Assembly (NCBI GenBank): GCA_018873245.2
Contig: JAEMBT020000002.1
Coordinates: 6,980,001-7,044,000, forward strand
DNA: 64,000 nt
Direction of reading: 5' to 3'
From: Archegozetes longisetosus
Lineage: Eukaryota; Arthropoda; Arachnida; Sarcoptiformes; Trhypochthoniidae
Position 1 is the first letter of the stretch. The number at the start of each line of letters is the position of its first letter. The position numbers were made by a program, and so were the translations under genes. A model generated the notes under the pieces. It was given only the letters and a program-made list of their open reading frames with translations, was not told the origin of the DNA and did not search any database. Positions 25,101 to 40,800 of the stretch are shown here, in pieces.

Positions 25101-25969
25101 ATTGTTGCAAATCAAGCCTAATCTCTATATCTAATCTGTGCTTGTAATCATTTTTACTTGTTTCCAACTTATAAAACTCATAAAATAGGTTATAGCTCAC
25201 AATTTTTGTCAAATAACTATTCAATGAGAGAATAGTCTTTTTTGTGGAAATACTCAAATGCTTGGAGTTTTGAATTTTGGTTAAAATTTCAGAATAAAAT
25301 TAGTGACAAATAGTTGCACATTTTTGAGGCTCGTCGCCTCCTTTGCCCTCTCACAGCATCAGCTTTACATTTAACAAACATCAAATTAATTTATCATTAC
25401 ATTAAAACTAGTTCTCAACACTTATAAAGATATTTTAAGAAAGGCGCAAAAATCAATCAGACTTTCAGTAATTGGATACAACAGAATAAGAATAGATATG
25501 CAATTTGTCTCAGTGAATAGATATTTAGATTTTTACAGACAGATGTGGTTTCATTCAAATACAGTTGAATGGAGTGTTGACTGATTGGCTGAAATGGTGG
25601 CATTTCTATTACAATTGATTAATTAGAGTCTATACAGAATATAAGTGTTCATAATATTAAATATTGTCTTATCTCATGTCATTGCAAATCGTACTAAAAC
25701 TCGCAACGTATTTCATGTAAGACTAATTCTGGGACTTAGTAACCAATTATTTAATGATCAGATGTTTTTCTCACGGCGTGCATCCCATCACTCAATTTAA
25801 CTGAATTTATATCAATTATTTTGATATTGTTCCGGATATTACTTGCAGTGATTCGAGTTTGTAAAGAACTCAATGAAATTTCTACATCTGGTCATTAAAT
25901 ATTTTATCGGTTTGTCAATTGATTCTAAAGTTTTTCATTTGTTCAATCAATAAAAGTATTCAAATTAAG

Positions 25970-25992
25970 TATTATTATTATTATTATTATTA
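25970..25992 (+). repeat. (ATT)n microsatellite in the GLUD 5' flank
   Basis: About seven perfect ATT units ending 73 bp upstream of the glutamate dehydrogenase start codon, so probably in the promoter or 5' UTR. Length polymorphism is likely. Confidence 0.9.
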
Positions 25993-26065
25993 ACGCATTC
26001 AATTTATTATAATTATATTCATATTCAATTCAATTCAACTCAATTTCAACTGATTTTAATCAAAA

Positions 26066-28367
<2,302 letters not shown>

Positions 28368-28905
28368 TTCACATGTTTTTAATATACTCAAAAAGCTAAA
28401 GATCTTTCAAACAAAAATCAATAAATAAGTTTAATTATTGCATAAATAGTAGAAACATTACAATAATTAATGCTTATTATGTCACGTCACGGCGTTTAAA
28501 CATTACTTTTATTGCAAATTGTGCTGAACTTATGCACAAATATATTATTTTTAATTTTCAGTGTGCAATCATTAAATGCTAACATAACTGAGTTGAATTA
28601 TGGCGTTCTCCATAGTATTAATCGTCGCTATTCAGATGATAATACCAGTGCTGCCAGATATCTGTTTGTTTGAGTTGAATCCTTATCGTGGTTCCCAACT
28701 ATTCTTTTGATGCCTATTTGTCGCTAAACCCGTATTTTGTGAATTAAGTTTGAAACTAATTTAATTAGTCCTAAACATTATATACAATTGTATATTAATC
28801 TAAACATATATTAAATTTATTATTAATGAACGTTTTATCTTATAAAGTCTTCTATGCATATCCTTTTGACATTGTTTTATGATGTGATCAAATAAAGCAA
28901 TATTA
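28368..28905. other. convergent 3' region (GLUD / PITRM1)
   Basis: About 540 bp between converging stop codons. Poly(A) signals are visible for both genes: AATAAA at 28420-28425 on the plus strand and TTTATT at 28816-28821 for the minus strand. No other feature is seen. Confidence 0.6.
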
Positions 28906-31900
28906 TTAATCTTTAGGTTTCTCTTCGTTAATGATCCATTTAGAATTAGAAACTGTAACATCAGAACGAGGACCAATCAGAACAACACCGGAATGAAGAG
29001 TTCCGTCCACCAGATATCTATGCATTCAAATAATACATCTTTAAGCATTCATAATAATAAGTCTTAGGTTTAACAAAACAAGTACTCAAACCAAGTCTCA
29101 AATACCTTTTGGCTACTTCTTGAATATCGCTTTTTGTCACATCGAGTAAACGCATTCTGTACTCGTGTTTCATTTCATCCGATATTCCATTCACAAAATA
29201 TTCTAATCCCTGTTCGCTTGGCATAATCGGTTGGTCTACTTCTTGGAAAATTGCTAACTTTGCTTCGTCTACGTCTTGCTCGCTATAACTATTTTGATCC
29301 AGCAGCCACTCGACAGATCCTTTAAAAGCATCAATAGTTTGGGTGATGTGCGGATCACGATATGAATAATAATTGAAAGCTCCTCCGTTACTAAGATTTG
29401 CTCCGCCTCCATATGCACCCCCTTTTTCCCTGATTTCTCGGTGTAGATATTTGGCGGACACTAACTTTGATGTGATTTTTAGTTTTGCGAAATCGCTGTG
29501 AGTGAATGGCGCGCAAAATACTGATTTTCCCAAATAATTATTCGAAAACGGAAAGATGTGGTGTTCGCTCAAAGTCGACTCAATGGCTGGAATCAGAGCA
29601 TCAGCCGAGTCGTCACTTGGCTTCAGATTATTTTCTGAATAAGTGCCAATCGATTTGATGAATCGTTCGAGAATCTGAAGCGAAGGTCTTATTGTGGGAG
29701 CCTCCCCGTTGATAGAACATCGGAGTCCGTCAGCATTGAGCAGAAGCGATGCAATGGCTTTGAGATTGTCAACAATTAGTTGAGTGTTGTCAATTGCAGC
29801 CATTTGACGAAAATGTGAGAGTGAAGACAAGCCACTGGTCAATTCTCTGAACTTGAACGCACCACCCAAAGAAGATGCCGATCGAACCATTGCATATCGA
29901 TGTCCATATTGAGGAACACCCATTGCCAGTTCTGCCGAACACATCTTAACGAGTTGTTGCAAATATTCGTGGTCGTCATCGAACCAAATATTTGTAAACA
30001 AATCGGTCCATAACTTGAACATGTGTTCTATATTACGTTCGAGACAGTGAGAAGATATTATCAGTCCTTTTTCAAAGTGGTCGAACTGCGACGGATGGTC
30101 TGACACGTGAACGGACACTTGGAGTCCACCTGTTCTCAACTGAATTTCTTGATCCAATTTTTTGCGATCCATTTTTCCTGCACCCAACTTGGTGATAACT
30201 TGACTGAAGAGTGGCAGATAAGGCACTAAATTCTTTGGGAAATTATTCGCTTTGATGACGGCATTAAAATAAGTTATTCCATTTGTCGGTTGTGCGCTCC
30301 ACTGTATCGGAACGTTCAATATTTTACTTGTTTCTATGTTTGTTGCTTTGAATCTTCGAGATATATCATCCTTCACGCTTAAAGTTGGCAAAACTGATAA
30401 ATCTTCAGGAGTTTTCTGTACTTTTTCTAATTCGATACCGTTCTCATAAATTTGTTTCTTGTCCTGATCAGTCAATTGAGATAACCTTTGATTTAAAATT
30501 TGCTGTTCCGCTTGCTGCAATTCACTTTCGTATTTATCAGATGGACTCATCACTAGAACTAGCTTGTGAGTGTTTGACAAAAAATATTCTTTAATCTTAT
30601 CCTTTAGTAGATTCGGATTTTGTTTCAATTGAGCGCGAAATTGTTCGACATGTTCATTAACTTTAAGGCCATCGATAGGATTTGCGTCATGTGTCCACAT
30701 AGGATTCAGATTCATTATTAAACCTAATCCAAAGTGGTTTGCTTGACGTTTTGTACTTAATTCTACACGATGCAAAATGGCTTCAATTCTTTCATTAGGA
30801 AATCCATCGTCAGATGCTATCTTCAAAGCTCTCTCAATAGCGTTGACAACAGAATCGACTTCAGATTTAGCGATTCCTTGCAAACCAATTGAAAACAAAG
30901 ATTGTTTTGTATAATTAGAATAACCACTACCAGGGCTATAATCAGAACCTAACCCGGAGTCAATTAAAGCCTGATATAAGGGTGCGTTGGGACCATCGGT
31001 TAGAAGAGAACACAGAATGGCAAGCATGAAATTCTCGTGTGTGTCTGTGATCTTTTCTAACATATACGTCGCACTAACAGTTGTTTGTTTATCTTGAAAT
31101 GGCGCCATAGGGTCTGTTTGGCATTCTATTGATTTGCGAACTGGTTTCGACCATTTTGTCTGTTCGGGCACATAAGTAAACCTCTTGTATTCTTTATTTG
31201 AAGTGAATTTACTCAAAAAATTATCGTTAATGAAAGATAGATGTTGTTCGAGAGGAAAATTGCCATAAGTGTAAAATCTAAAAGGGTAATAAATTTAGAT
31301 ATGATATGATGTTGAGAAGTAATTTCGGTTACAAACCTGGCATTACTCGGATGATAGTGTTTGGAATGAAACTCTCTGAGCTGTTCATGAGTCAAATTAG
31401 GGATAGACAGCGGGTCACCACCGCTCTCATTGGCGTATGTATTCGATGGGAAAATATTATTTTGTAAACTTCGCGCATATATTGCTGATGGACTCGACTG
31501 TAACGCAAAATAAGATTAATCTCAAGCAAAACCAATTGTTTTAAGATGAAAAATTCAGTCAAAGCATTGGTGAAAAGACTCACAAAAACTCCTTTCATTT
31601 CATTAAAAACGACTCCTTTGAAAATGATGTCAGATTTGGAGTCGTTGATGTCTGAATGTTCTAAACGCCAGCCCTCCTGACGAAAGTCAACCAAACGTAA
31701 TCGAGGAAAGAAAACAGCGTCCAAGTAGACACTTAGAAGATGATAAAAGTCTTTAGTATTTTGAGTGGAGAAGGGATACATCGTATAATCAGGTCCTGTG
31801 AACGCATTCATGAAAGTAGCCAAAGATCTGTTGATCATTTTCATGAAGGGATCACGACATGGGTAACTGGTTGATCCGCACAGCGCCAAATGCTCCAAAA

Positions 31901-32274
31901 TATGTGCCACACCTGTACTGTCTTTTGGTGTCGTCCGGAATGACACACAGAATACATTATCAGTGTCCTCTCGAGATATGTGAAGATGTTCCGCACCACT
32001 CTTCTCGTGATGCAGATGATAAGTAGTGAGACATAGTTCTGGGATGTCTTCTACTCTTTTCACTTGATACCCGTGCAAATTATCGCCAACTTTCAAACAC
32101 TTGTTCACTGACAGAGCAGGTGACGATAGAGAAGACAAGAATTTATTGTTTATACCAATTGATTTTAAGCGAGATATGAATCTGTATTGAGAATAAATAA
32201 ACATATAAATTGATTTGAAAAACGATTGATAACAAACAGAGTCCATACTTAACACTTTTCCCAAATTTGAACAT
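28906..32274 (-). CDS. PITRM1: presequence protease, mitochondrial (M16C metalloprotease)
   Basis: Zinc peptidase of the mitochondrial matrix that degrades cleaved targeting peptides and other short unstructured peptides. Exons: 32274..32249, 32181..31584, 31497..31337, 31277..29106 and 29017..28906. They give 1,022 residues (human 1,037) with matching phases. The inverted zinc motif HILEH is at residues 102-106, close to the human position. The distal glutamate region VVFNEMKG follows, with [20 protein letters not shown] and [16 protein letters not shown] between them. The C-terminal half keeps the arginine/tyrosine block [20 protein letters not shown] and YSYRDP typical of M16 partners. The last exon gives [17 protein letters not shown] and ends [10 protein letters not shown]. 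The first exon encodes only MFKFGKSV plus two bases, followed by a basic, serine-rich stretch suited to mitochondrial import. Confidence 0.96.
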
Positions 32275-33606
32275 ATTGCTCAGTCCCGAATTTTATCTAA
32301 TTTGCTGTTGTCAATTTTGACAATGTTTTAAAGTTAATAATTATTAAAATAGATTATTTAAAAACTTATACTCAATACCTATAAACTATTGCCTCATGCG
32401 TTACTTTGCATTAATCACATGCTATGCCGAGTATAGATCTAATTGGTTAGATATTATTTTAAGGGCGTTCCCAACTATAGCTTTTAATGAATTAGCGCCC
32501 AATTCGAATATTGCCTCCAATTGATTTTGGACCATTTAAATTGATTATTACCAAACTTTTTCCTATAAACCCTTAATTATTACTTTCTAATCAGCAAATT
32601 TCTATGAACACAATAAAATGATTAGCATATTTTTGTCATTAGCTTATAATTGTAATTTTAATGACAACTAATTATAAGGATAAAGTTTTTGGTAAATCTA
32701 TTTGTATTGAATTCGTTATAAAGTAGTTGTTTTCAGAGTTTGTCCAGCTGCCAATTTACGTGAAATAATTTCCAATTATTGGAAAAGTTCAAACTTGGTT
32801 CAACACATTCAGTATATACTATGCAGATGTCTATAATGATTGAAACACCAAAAGCTTCTACAAAATTAGCTATATATTATTAAGTGCACAACAATTAGCT
32901 GCTCTCTTATCAAAGGTAAAGGCACAAATTTTCGAGTGAAGAGCAAAAAATTATAAAATGTATGAATTTTAATGCCTAATCAATACAATTCCGAAGCAGT
33001 AATGCTCTGGTACAGAGATTGAAACTTGAGCGGAGTTCAATTCTATTAAAATAAACTTTTGTTTTTATTTAATAACTGGTTTAAGATTTTCCAGATTTGA
33101 GTTGAGGGGTCTAGGTACACTCGGTCACTCTGGCTTCCCACTGTCTCTTATATGGCTAAATTCTCCCAATCAATCAACTCTTTACCAACATATTATTTTA
33201 AAAATAGGATTTTATGAGCATTTTTCAATTGCAAAGCGCCCATTAAAATTATTGAGAATACTTAACATAATGTAAGTGTAGTAATTATTAGATTCCTTGA
33301 CATTTGTAGTTGGATTCTTATTTTAAAATTTGTCTTGGGTCATCCCTTTTCATAAGTGACATTTCATTAAAGCACTTCATTGCCAAACGTGCATTAAAAT
33401 AGGATCAAACGTAAGAGACTTTTATATACAGTATACCAAATATACTTCATATACTTTTGATTCTTTTGGCAAACACTCAAATTTAATACACTCTAGAGAT
33501 GAGCTAAGTTTGACTCATGTTCTCTCTATTCATCAGGCAGTCAGTTGCGAAATAGTTTCAAGTATTCTCATCAATTTAGTCAATTGAATTAACAAAGTAT
33601 AAATCA
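32275..33606. other. divergent intergenic region (PITRM1 / SMYD)
   Basis: About 1.3 kb between divergent genes. It should contain the PITRM1 promoter and any upstream exon of the SMYD gene. The only structured item is a SINE-like fragment at 33091-33145 on the minus strand. Confidence 0.55.
33091..33145 (-). mobile_element. tRNA-Leu-like SINE fragment, copy 2
   Basis: On the minus strand it reads GAAGCCAGAGTGACCGAGTG and ends with CTCAAATCTGG. It is close to the 5' half of tRNA-Leu through the anticodon arm, and homologous to the plus-strand copy at 13421-13480 (roughly 70% by eye). The 3' half of a tRNA and the B box are missing, so it is a retroposed fragment and not a gene. Confidence 0.55.
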
Positions 33607-36600
33607 ATGATTTGTAAGGGTGACCTAATAATTTCTTCTAAACCTTTTGCTTTTGCATTGTGCTCTGAAGAAAAAGACAGAAGATGTGATCAATGTTTTA
33701 AACTTTTGTAAGTAAAACTTTTTATAACTTTTGAAAATAATTACTGACTTTAAGGTGGGAAAGTGAATTATGAAAAAGTCAAACGCTTGATTCCATGATC
33801 AATATTGCTAGATACTGATTTTTAAATATGATTGAAAATTGTTTTATGCAGTTAGATTAAGATGGAAGATTAAGGGATTAAGATACTTCCGTGTAGGAAT
33901 GCCATGTCTCCAGCTTTACGCTCGAGTCTCCAACCTTCAGACTTGTTCTCCAGTCTCCAGTTTGACCCTCAAGCTGTAAATTGAAATCTCTAGCTTTAAA
34001 AATTTTTAACTTAAACGACCTTTTAATCAAATATTAAAAATTAAAGCTAAAAGATAAAATTTGAATCTTTTCCCAAAATCAATAAATCTTTGTCGACAGA
34101 ATGACAAAAATTTATTAAGTTAATATTTAAAAATTCTTCTGAATAATTAAGTGAACTGATGATCGAAATAAAATTTATATGCAAGTAACCATTAATAAGT
34201 TGGAGTGAAGTATGAAAGTATAATTATTGAAAAATTTGACAAAACAATTACCAAAGTATATGGAGCCTAGGTTATTTTTGTACTGCTCTCAACTCAGTCC
34301 CTGATAAGTATTTCCTCTTTAGTATTTACTTCAATAGTATCTGCTCTCATTATAATTAATGATGTTCTCAGTCTATGCAGAAGTCCCATTGAAATAATGT
34401 CAAAAAAGTGTCTTTAGTATTTATCTCGATATAATTTGCACTCGTTACTATTTGCTCAACTACTCAGTCCCTACGACACAAAAGCACTCGCCGTTATTGT
34501 TTAGTAAATTTTGCAGACCCTTCGAGTAAGCACTAAAGAGGTAATACTGTAATGTACGAGACACATTAAACTTTACTAACTCAAGATCACTACGAATGGG
34601 TTATTATTCGCTTAAAGACCAAAATTCTGGTCATCTAATAACCCATAAAAGGTTTACAAGCTTTTTGAGTCATCTAAATCCATCGATTGTTTGGTTCTAG
34701 GGTCTCAATATTAATTAAATCTTATTGTTTAACTAATAATTGTTGTATTTAATTAGCTTAATCATCTACTTCTTCAAAATTCTAACTCAAATTAAAGTAT
34801 TGAAAATCTATTTATAATTAACTGGAAGATGATTTTTAGACATGTATTAGTTTATATTATTAATGATAAGAATTTTGTGTTTCTTATCTATCAATAATTT
34901 TGATGTTGAATAATGCTATAAACTGTAAGAATAGAGATTTTTACAGTTTTCGTGTTAAGCACATCTTATTTTGAAGCAAGTTTGGAGAGTAGTGCTTAAG
35001 TTTAAGATAGATGTGAAGATAGAATGCATGGAAATAATTGATTTTTATTGGTTTTTCAGAACAGTGAAGATACCGTGTTATAAGTGCTTTAATGTGACAT
35101 TCTGTAGTCGTAAATGTCAGGTATTATATATAAAATATAATATATAAACTAAATAAAAATAGATATAGTCATCTATAACAAGCAAACATATTTTCTCATT
35201 AATTATATTTTCTTAAACCAAGTCGGAGTCAAGAGAGCAAACAAACCATTGTTATGAGTGTCCAATCTTGGCGACTCGACCTCTACGTAATATCACAAGG
35301 ATTATTGCAAGGGTAATCAAGAAGATTGAGCAGAATCATAGTGATTGGGAGCAAGTTGGAGCGTACGAACGGAACTGGAATTGTTTAATGGATCGTAGGG
35401 TTTATATGTTAATATTATATGTAGTTTTACTACAGCAATAAACTTACTAAACTATTTCTACTTGATTACACTTTACTTCTATAGATTATGATGACATAGT
35501 CAAAGATGCATCGGTTATGTATCAGTTCGATGCAATTCTTACTGATTTAGAGTTTATATTTGCCGATAAATTACCAGATATCAGATGGATTATAAGCATT
35601 TATGGAAAAATTCTCATCAATTCGTTCGCAATTCAAGACCAGTTTATGAGACAAATTGGACGAGCCGTATATCTTGGGTTCGTTACAAAGCTGAAACTTT
35701 TAATTTATAACTTTATTTGCATGTCAACGATGGCTGGCAGACATTTGGTCTCTGGGCCATAACCAAAAACGTGATTAAAACTAATAGGAAGTATGGCCCA
35801 ACAGCCAGAATCAGTTAGCCATCAGTGGTGCGAAGCAGAATTGAAAAATTGTAATATCAATACTGATTTAAACTAAAACGAAAATTTATGATTTTATTTG
35901 AATATTTTTGTTCACTAAAAAGACCATCAATTTTTGATCATTCATGCACACCATCTGCTACTTTCATGTTTATCGGAACAACAATTTTTGTAAAAGCTAC
36001 TAAAGACATTCCTACAGATGACGTGAAGGATGTGAGGATTTCGTATATTGATGAATTTGAAACTACATCAGAAAGACAAAGGCAACTACAAAATTGCTAC
36101 TATTTCGAGTGCGATTGTCAGAGATGTGTAGCAGTAAGTCATTCTCTCAATGCACTGCTATTTTAAAACAAATTTAAATCAAAATTTAAACTAAACCTAA
36201 ATCAAATCTGACACTAAACCTGACAAAAAACCCACCAAAACCCAACAGAACAATCATTTGAACAGTCATTTTGTTCAAATTGATTTTCATTTGACAGCAT
36301 CCACAACAACCATCAGCGATTGACATGAGTGAAGATGAGTCTCTCCGTTCAATCTACGACAAACTCGACAAGATATCAGATGATGACCACTATCTCTATC
36401 GATTTGATACTTACGGGTGCGCTTTGAAAGACACACGATTACATGAAAGCGCATTCAAAAATGAGAACAACTTAATCGCAGAATTGGTTTCACGATTACG
36501 AAAACAAGTTATGCCATTGCGCAGCATTCTTCAAGTGAAAATTGCAGAGTTTATTGCAATTGAGGAGAAAGACATCAATTTATTGCTTAGAATTATTGAC

Positions 36601-37002
36601 ATTTATCGATCATATTATGGCCAATATCACCAAAGGCTAGCATTGAAATTATTTTTGGCAGCAAAATTCTCTGACAAATATCCAATTGTTCAAAAGCAAC
36701 TGCTATCGGAAGCGCGAAGTATTGCATATCCAATTACTCCAAACTTTAAACAACTCTACAGACATACTGAGAGAAGTCGAAAGATTAACAAAAGCTACGA
36801 TCAACGACTTATATCCGACTCACTCTCCAATTGTACTCTATTATATCTAATTGAAATTGAGCTCAATGGCAAACGAAAATTGAATTATAACACAACTAAT
36901 AATGATTATATAAACCATAAACAGAGGTCTCGCTCAAGTGTTAACGATTACGGAAGAGTGAGAAATAAGAGAAATGATTATCATAAATATGAAATCTATT
37001 AG
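33607..37002 (+). CDS. SMYD-family SET/MYND protein (SMYD3-like)
   Basis: Candidate protein-lysine methyltransferase of the SET and MYND family. Exons: 33607..33707, 35060..35120, 35223..35394, 35485..35677, 35923..36133 and 36298..37002, 480 residues, phases consistent. The MYND zinc finger is spread over the first three exons: CDQC, CYKC, CSRKC and HCYEC. Next come the SET core PSIFDHSCTPSATFMF, VRISYIDEF and the post-SET cysteines FECDCQRC, then a C-terminal helical region. Two points are odd. The conserved NHSC reads DHSC, and the GEE before the tyrosine motif reads DDV-KDV. The N-terminal SET segment with the GxG cofactor motif is not seen; the protein starts at ICKGDLIISSKPFAF, so an upstream exon may exist (an in-frame TAG precedes the ATG, and its AG could be a splice acceptor). 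It may be a pseudo-enzyme. AATAAA lies at 37008-37013. Confidence 0.8.
33708..35059 (+). other. SMYD intron 1
   Basis: A 1.35-kb intron that interrupts the MYND finger. Two diverged copies of a segment containing ACTCAGTCCCT and TTTAGTATTTA are visible around 34290-34350 and 34410-34475. No nested gene was recognised. Confidence 0.55.
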
Positions 37003-39789
37003 CTGTAAATAAAGAGAAATTGTAGCATGTATATTATTGAATACATCTCTGTTAAGTTTTGTTTAGGAAATACTACTTCAAATTAGAGTCTTTAATTTGA
37101 GTTATAACTACCAATCGATTTAAACCAATAAATGATTGAATCTAGTCGTAAAAACAATTTGTAGTAAAGCAGACTTTGATTGTGGAAAGAAGTGAGAACA
37201 TAAAGAATACTAACGTTAGTATAATTAAGTGTAATACAATTTTACGAGAGCACAAAAATTACACCAATCATCACTGGTTACCATCAGCTAAAATTGTAAG
37301 TTTGCGTTCAAGTTGTAATTATTTTATTGAATTAATTTAATAGGATGAGAGATATTTGAAATAGAAGTTTGAGTTAATAAAATGGTAACATTTATTAAAT
37401 GAAGCCAGTTTTGGAGCATTGAAGCAAAACTAAGTAAAACTATTTAGCCTTAAACATGAACTCACGTATATATTAGTTTTTAATAATTTCAATCTTCCAA
37501 ATCTCAGTAAATTACATTTATATGCAAATCATTTATTAGTAATCCAAGTGTTGATTCAGCTCACACTTAGTAATTATAAATCGCTTCAAACCTATTATTT
37601 GGTCAAATATTTCAAACTAATACTTATGATAAAACCTTATCCAATAGTTGTTCGTTATATGTTTTCCTTAAAGGATTTTATAGCTTTAAAATTAAAGATA
37701 AGGTTAAGTATGAGATAGCTAGAAAGTATTTCTTAGAAATCGCTTAATGATCCATTTGAAATGATTTTTTCTAAATAACTTTCTATATATAAGACTGATC
37801 ACTTTGAAGATATAATTTATTTGAACAATTTTCAACTCAAATATTATTCAACCATTTGAATGCAACGAAATGATTAGTTTTGGTTTATGAGGAATTTCGT
37901 GCATCCTTAGTATTTGAGAGGATCATTAATAGCTAGCAGGTATGCTATTTCCGATTGTCTCAAAGCAGTCAATTCCGATCACAAAAAGCAATGAAAGACT
38001 AGTCTATAAGTGACTAAAAAGCCGTCAAATATTAAGGAAACGTCAAATTGTTGCCAGTTTCTCATCAAATGGATCAGATATATAGAGTTGTGAGATAAAG
38101 GTGAGTAGAGGTCTAATTTGGAGCCAAGTCTGTCTTTTCCCAAATGGACAATTACCATAAAAACGTTATCTATAGAGTGAGAGCTCGTTTGCAGGCATTC
38201 TTATGGTTGAAAAGTGCTGACGGGGCCTAAACGGACTGAGCATGCTATAATAATATTTGTTTAACTACTAGTGCCGTATGAGCTCCAATCGAGTCTAAAT
38301 TAATAGTTTGAAGTCTTCTAATTTTATTTTGTCTAAGATTAAGTCTAAGATTAAGTCTGAGGTTAAGATTAAGGTCAAGATGCTTTTATTTAGAGTGGTG
38401 TCAATTAAGCTTTGAAGGAGTTGCAGAGTTTTGGGTAATATGTGGATTAAAAATTGAATGCACGATGCGTTTAATGAATGTTGATCTCATATTTAATCTA
38501 TAACTTCAATTAAACAAGACTCAAATGTATAAAAGCAATTCAAACTGAAAGGCATGGCATTAAAATGATATGATAGAAGAAACACGTTTGACCACAAATA
38601 GAAAGATTTAGTCGATGGCAAGTCTAAAGTGTTTTAATGCCGATAAAGTAATGGTGGTATATATGTAAGAAGAAAAAAAGTAAACGTTTATTTGCGTTAT
38701 CTATAGAATTTGACTGAGGGATAAAGTAATGCTTTCTAAGAGTTGATTGCATCTCAATCTCAATACACTTATACTAGTATTACATAAATATAATTCCTAA
38801 ACAAATACAAAACAACACAGTATGCATTAGTTTGTGGAAATTCAAAACTTTTAATATAATAATTGATTTATTAAATTAAGAGACATATATTGACGTGTGA
38901 TGCAGTGAGTGCTGTCAAATATTTATATTAAATTCAAATTGTATTAGAAGTAAGACTTTATGGAACCCGATAGTAGTGGTCCGACGATATGAACTGCATT
39001 TATAACTCGCACTAACGCTTAAGAGTATTCAACTAAATGGGTTGGAATGTTTGATTAGCGCAAACTCGTAGCCAAAAACTTGTTCCACTAAACTGGATGG
39101 TAACCCATGAGACCACTTGAGAAAGAATTAGTTGAGTCTGTAGACGAGTGCTCGTGTTAGTATGCAATCAAAGTTATGTTGTGTGGAATGATGTGTATTT
39201 TGAAATTGACTTTTTTGCTCTTATCTTCCTATCAATGCTCTGATCATCGATGAACAGTGAAAGCATGAAAACTTAATAAATATGTTAATTATAGTTCGTT
39301 TGTTCTCTATCTTACTTTATATTGTTTTGTTTAATAACATCCAAACTAAAGGCAAGTTTTATCAGTTCTTTATTTTTTGAAAATTAATTTTTTCTATTCT
39401 ATACAAGTTATTGATAAATGAGTTGCCGTCAGTTTTATGTAAACTATTTCAATTCAATAAGAGTGTAGTCGAGTGAGTGCTGTAGAGCTGTGCGTAAAGT
39501 GTCATTTGAATTAGAAATAAGACTTTATGGCACTGACCCGTGCAGTAGATGAGAAATGGTTTGACACACAAGTTTTATCAGACATTTTATAAAGTGAATT
39601 TTTGTGCAAAACTCAATAAATTGGGAATATATCCTGTCATTGTTGATAAGATCAATTTATTCAGGACCACATTCTTATGCTGTGGCATGAGTATTCAACT
39701 CAAGCGTTCGATGCATTGTCAAATGAATTTAAGTTTCAAGTTGTATCCTTTTTAGTGTGAGTTAAGAACAATATAAGAAATTAGTAGTA

Positions 39790-39885
39790 ATTAGAAAGAG
39801 AGAACAAGTAGAACAAGTAGAAGTAGAAGAACAACAAGTAGAAGAACAACAAGTAGAAGTAGAACAAGTAGTAGAAAAAGAAAAT
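39790..39885 (+). repeat. AACAAGTAG / AAGTAGAAG microsatellite
   Basis: Imperfect tandem units of GAACAAGTAG, GAAGTAGAAG and AACAACAAGTAG. The long minus-strand open frame across it is an artefact of this composition. Confidence 0.85.
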
Positions 39886-40800
39886 GATTAAATAGAATAT
39901 AAAATAGTTAGTGAGATATGGTGTTGAAGAAATTGCAAATATAAAGATATGGATATAGGATGGATCGTATGTCTCATCAGTCTCCACCTTAGAGAGTGGT
40001 AATATGAGACATGGCTTAAGGGTGAAAATACTGAAATTGTAAAACAAACAACAAGTCAGTCTAAGAACAGGCGCCTCACTCTCCCTAAACAGAATCCAAG
40101 CTCGAGAACATACCTCAATCGCTAATTCTCTGCCCTTAGGCCTAATGTTATGTTATAGTATTTTTCAGTCCACTCATACCTCCAGTCCCGTAACTATCAG
40201 TAGATTTTGGTGGGACTAAAACTTTGCAATTTGTTCAAATGAAATCATTTTTATTATTCGAAGTATTTTCCACGAATGAAATATTATTAAGTGAAGGAAA
40301 GTATGAGTAAAAATTTAGACGAAGGAAAACATAATTAGATAGGATATTTTGAGAATCTATAGTCCCTAAGCCTACCGCTAGTTACGGCTCTGTGTACCTG
40401 GTTGAAGATCTCACATTTCACATGATGGCAAATAGTAGTACAGGCTTCGTGCACCTGTGCTAAAAGTTTTTATGCTCTCTTTCAGCCATCAATATTTAGT
40501 TTATGGAACAGACGAAAAGGGCTTAAATTACCTTCTTTGCCACAAATCCACATATGGAATACTTTTACACAATACTAGTACGTGATGTCTTCAGATGAGA
40601 AAATCTGTTGACCAGCTCAGGCAGAAAAGTTTAAGATTTTCTCCATAAGATAGCTTATGGCAGGTCTTATCATTGGTTTGAATCTAGTTTGGTGTCTTGC
40701 ATTACTTGGTCGCCAAGTCTATGCACTCTCTATTCTCCGTACTACTACATATCTGTTAAGTTGAAGTTAGTGTGCTGTTTAACTGCAATATGTTTCTACA

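Larger units (their letters stand above)
22095..26065. other. intergenic region FBXL15-GLUD
   Basis: Four kilobases of AT-rich DNA with no supported gene. It includes an (AT)n run at 22145-22168, an ACAAAACTT-rich imperfect repeat at 23630-23700 and an (ATT)n tract just before the GLUD start. No RNA gene was recognised. Confidence 0.6.

Noticed and set aside
28680-32520. Shared GGTTCCCAACTAT…CTTTT(G/A)ATG segments at 28686 and 32466
   Set aside because: Similarity is about 25 bp and may be chance in AT-rich DNA. Too weak to call a repeat family.
39781-40047. Minus-strand open frame rich in Tyr/Phe/Leu
   Set aside because: It lies on the AACAAGTAG microsatellite and has no protein-like composition outside it.
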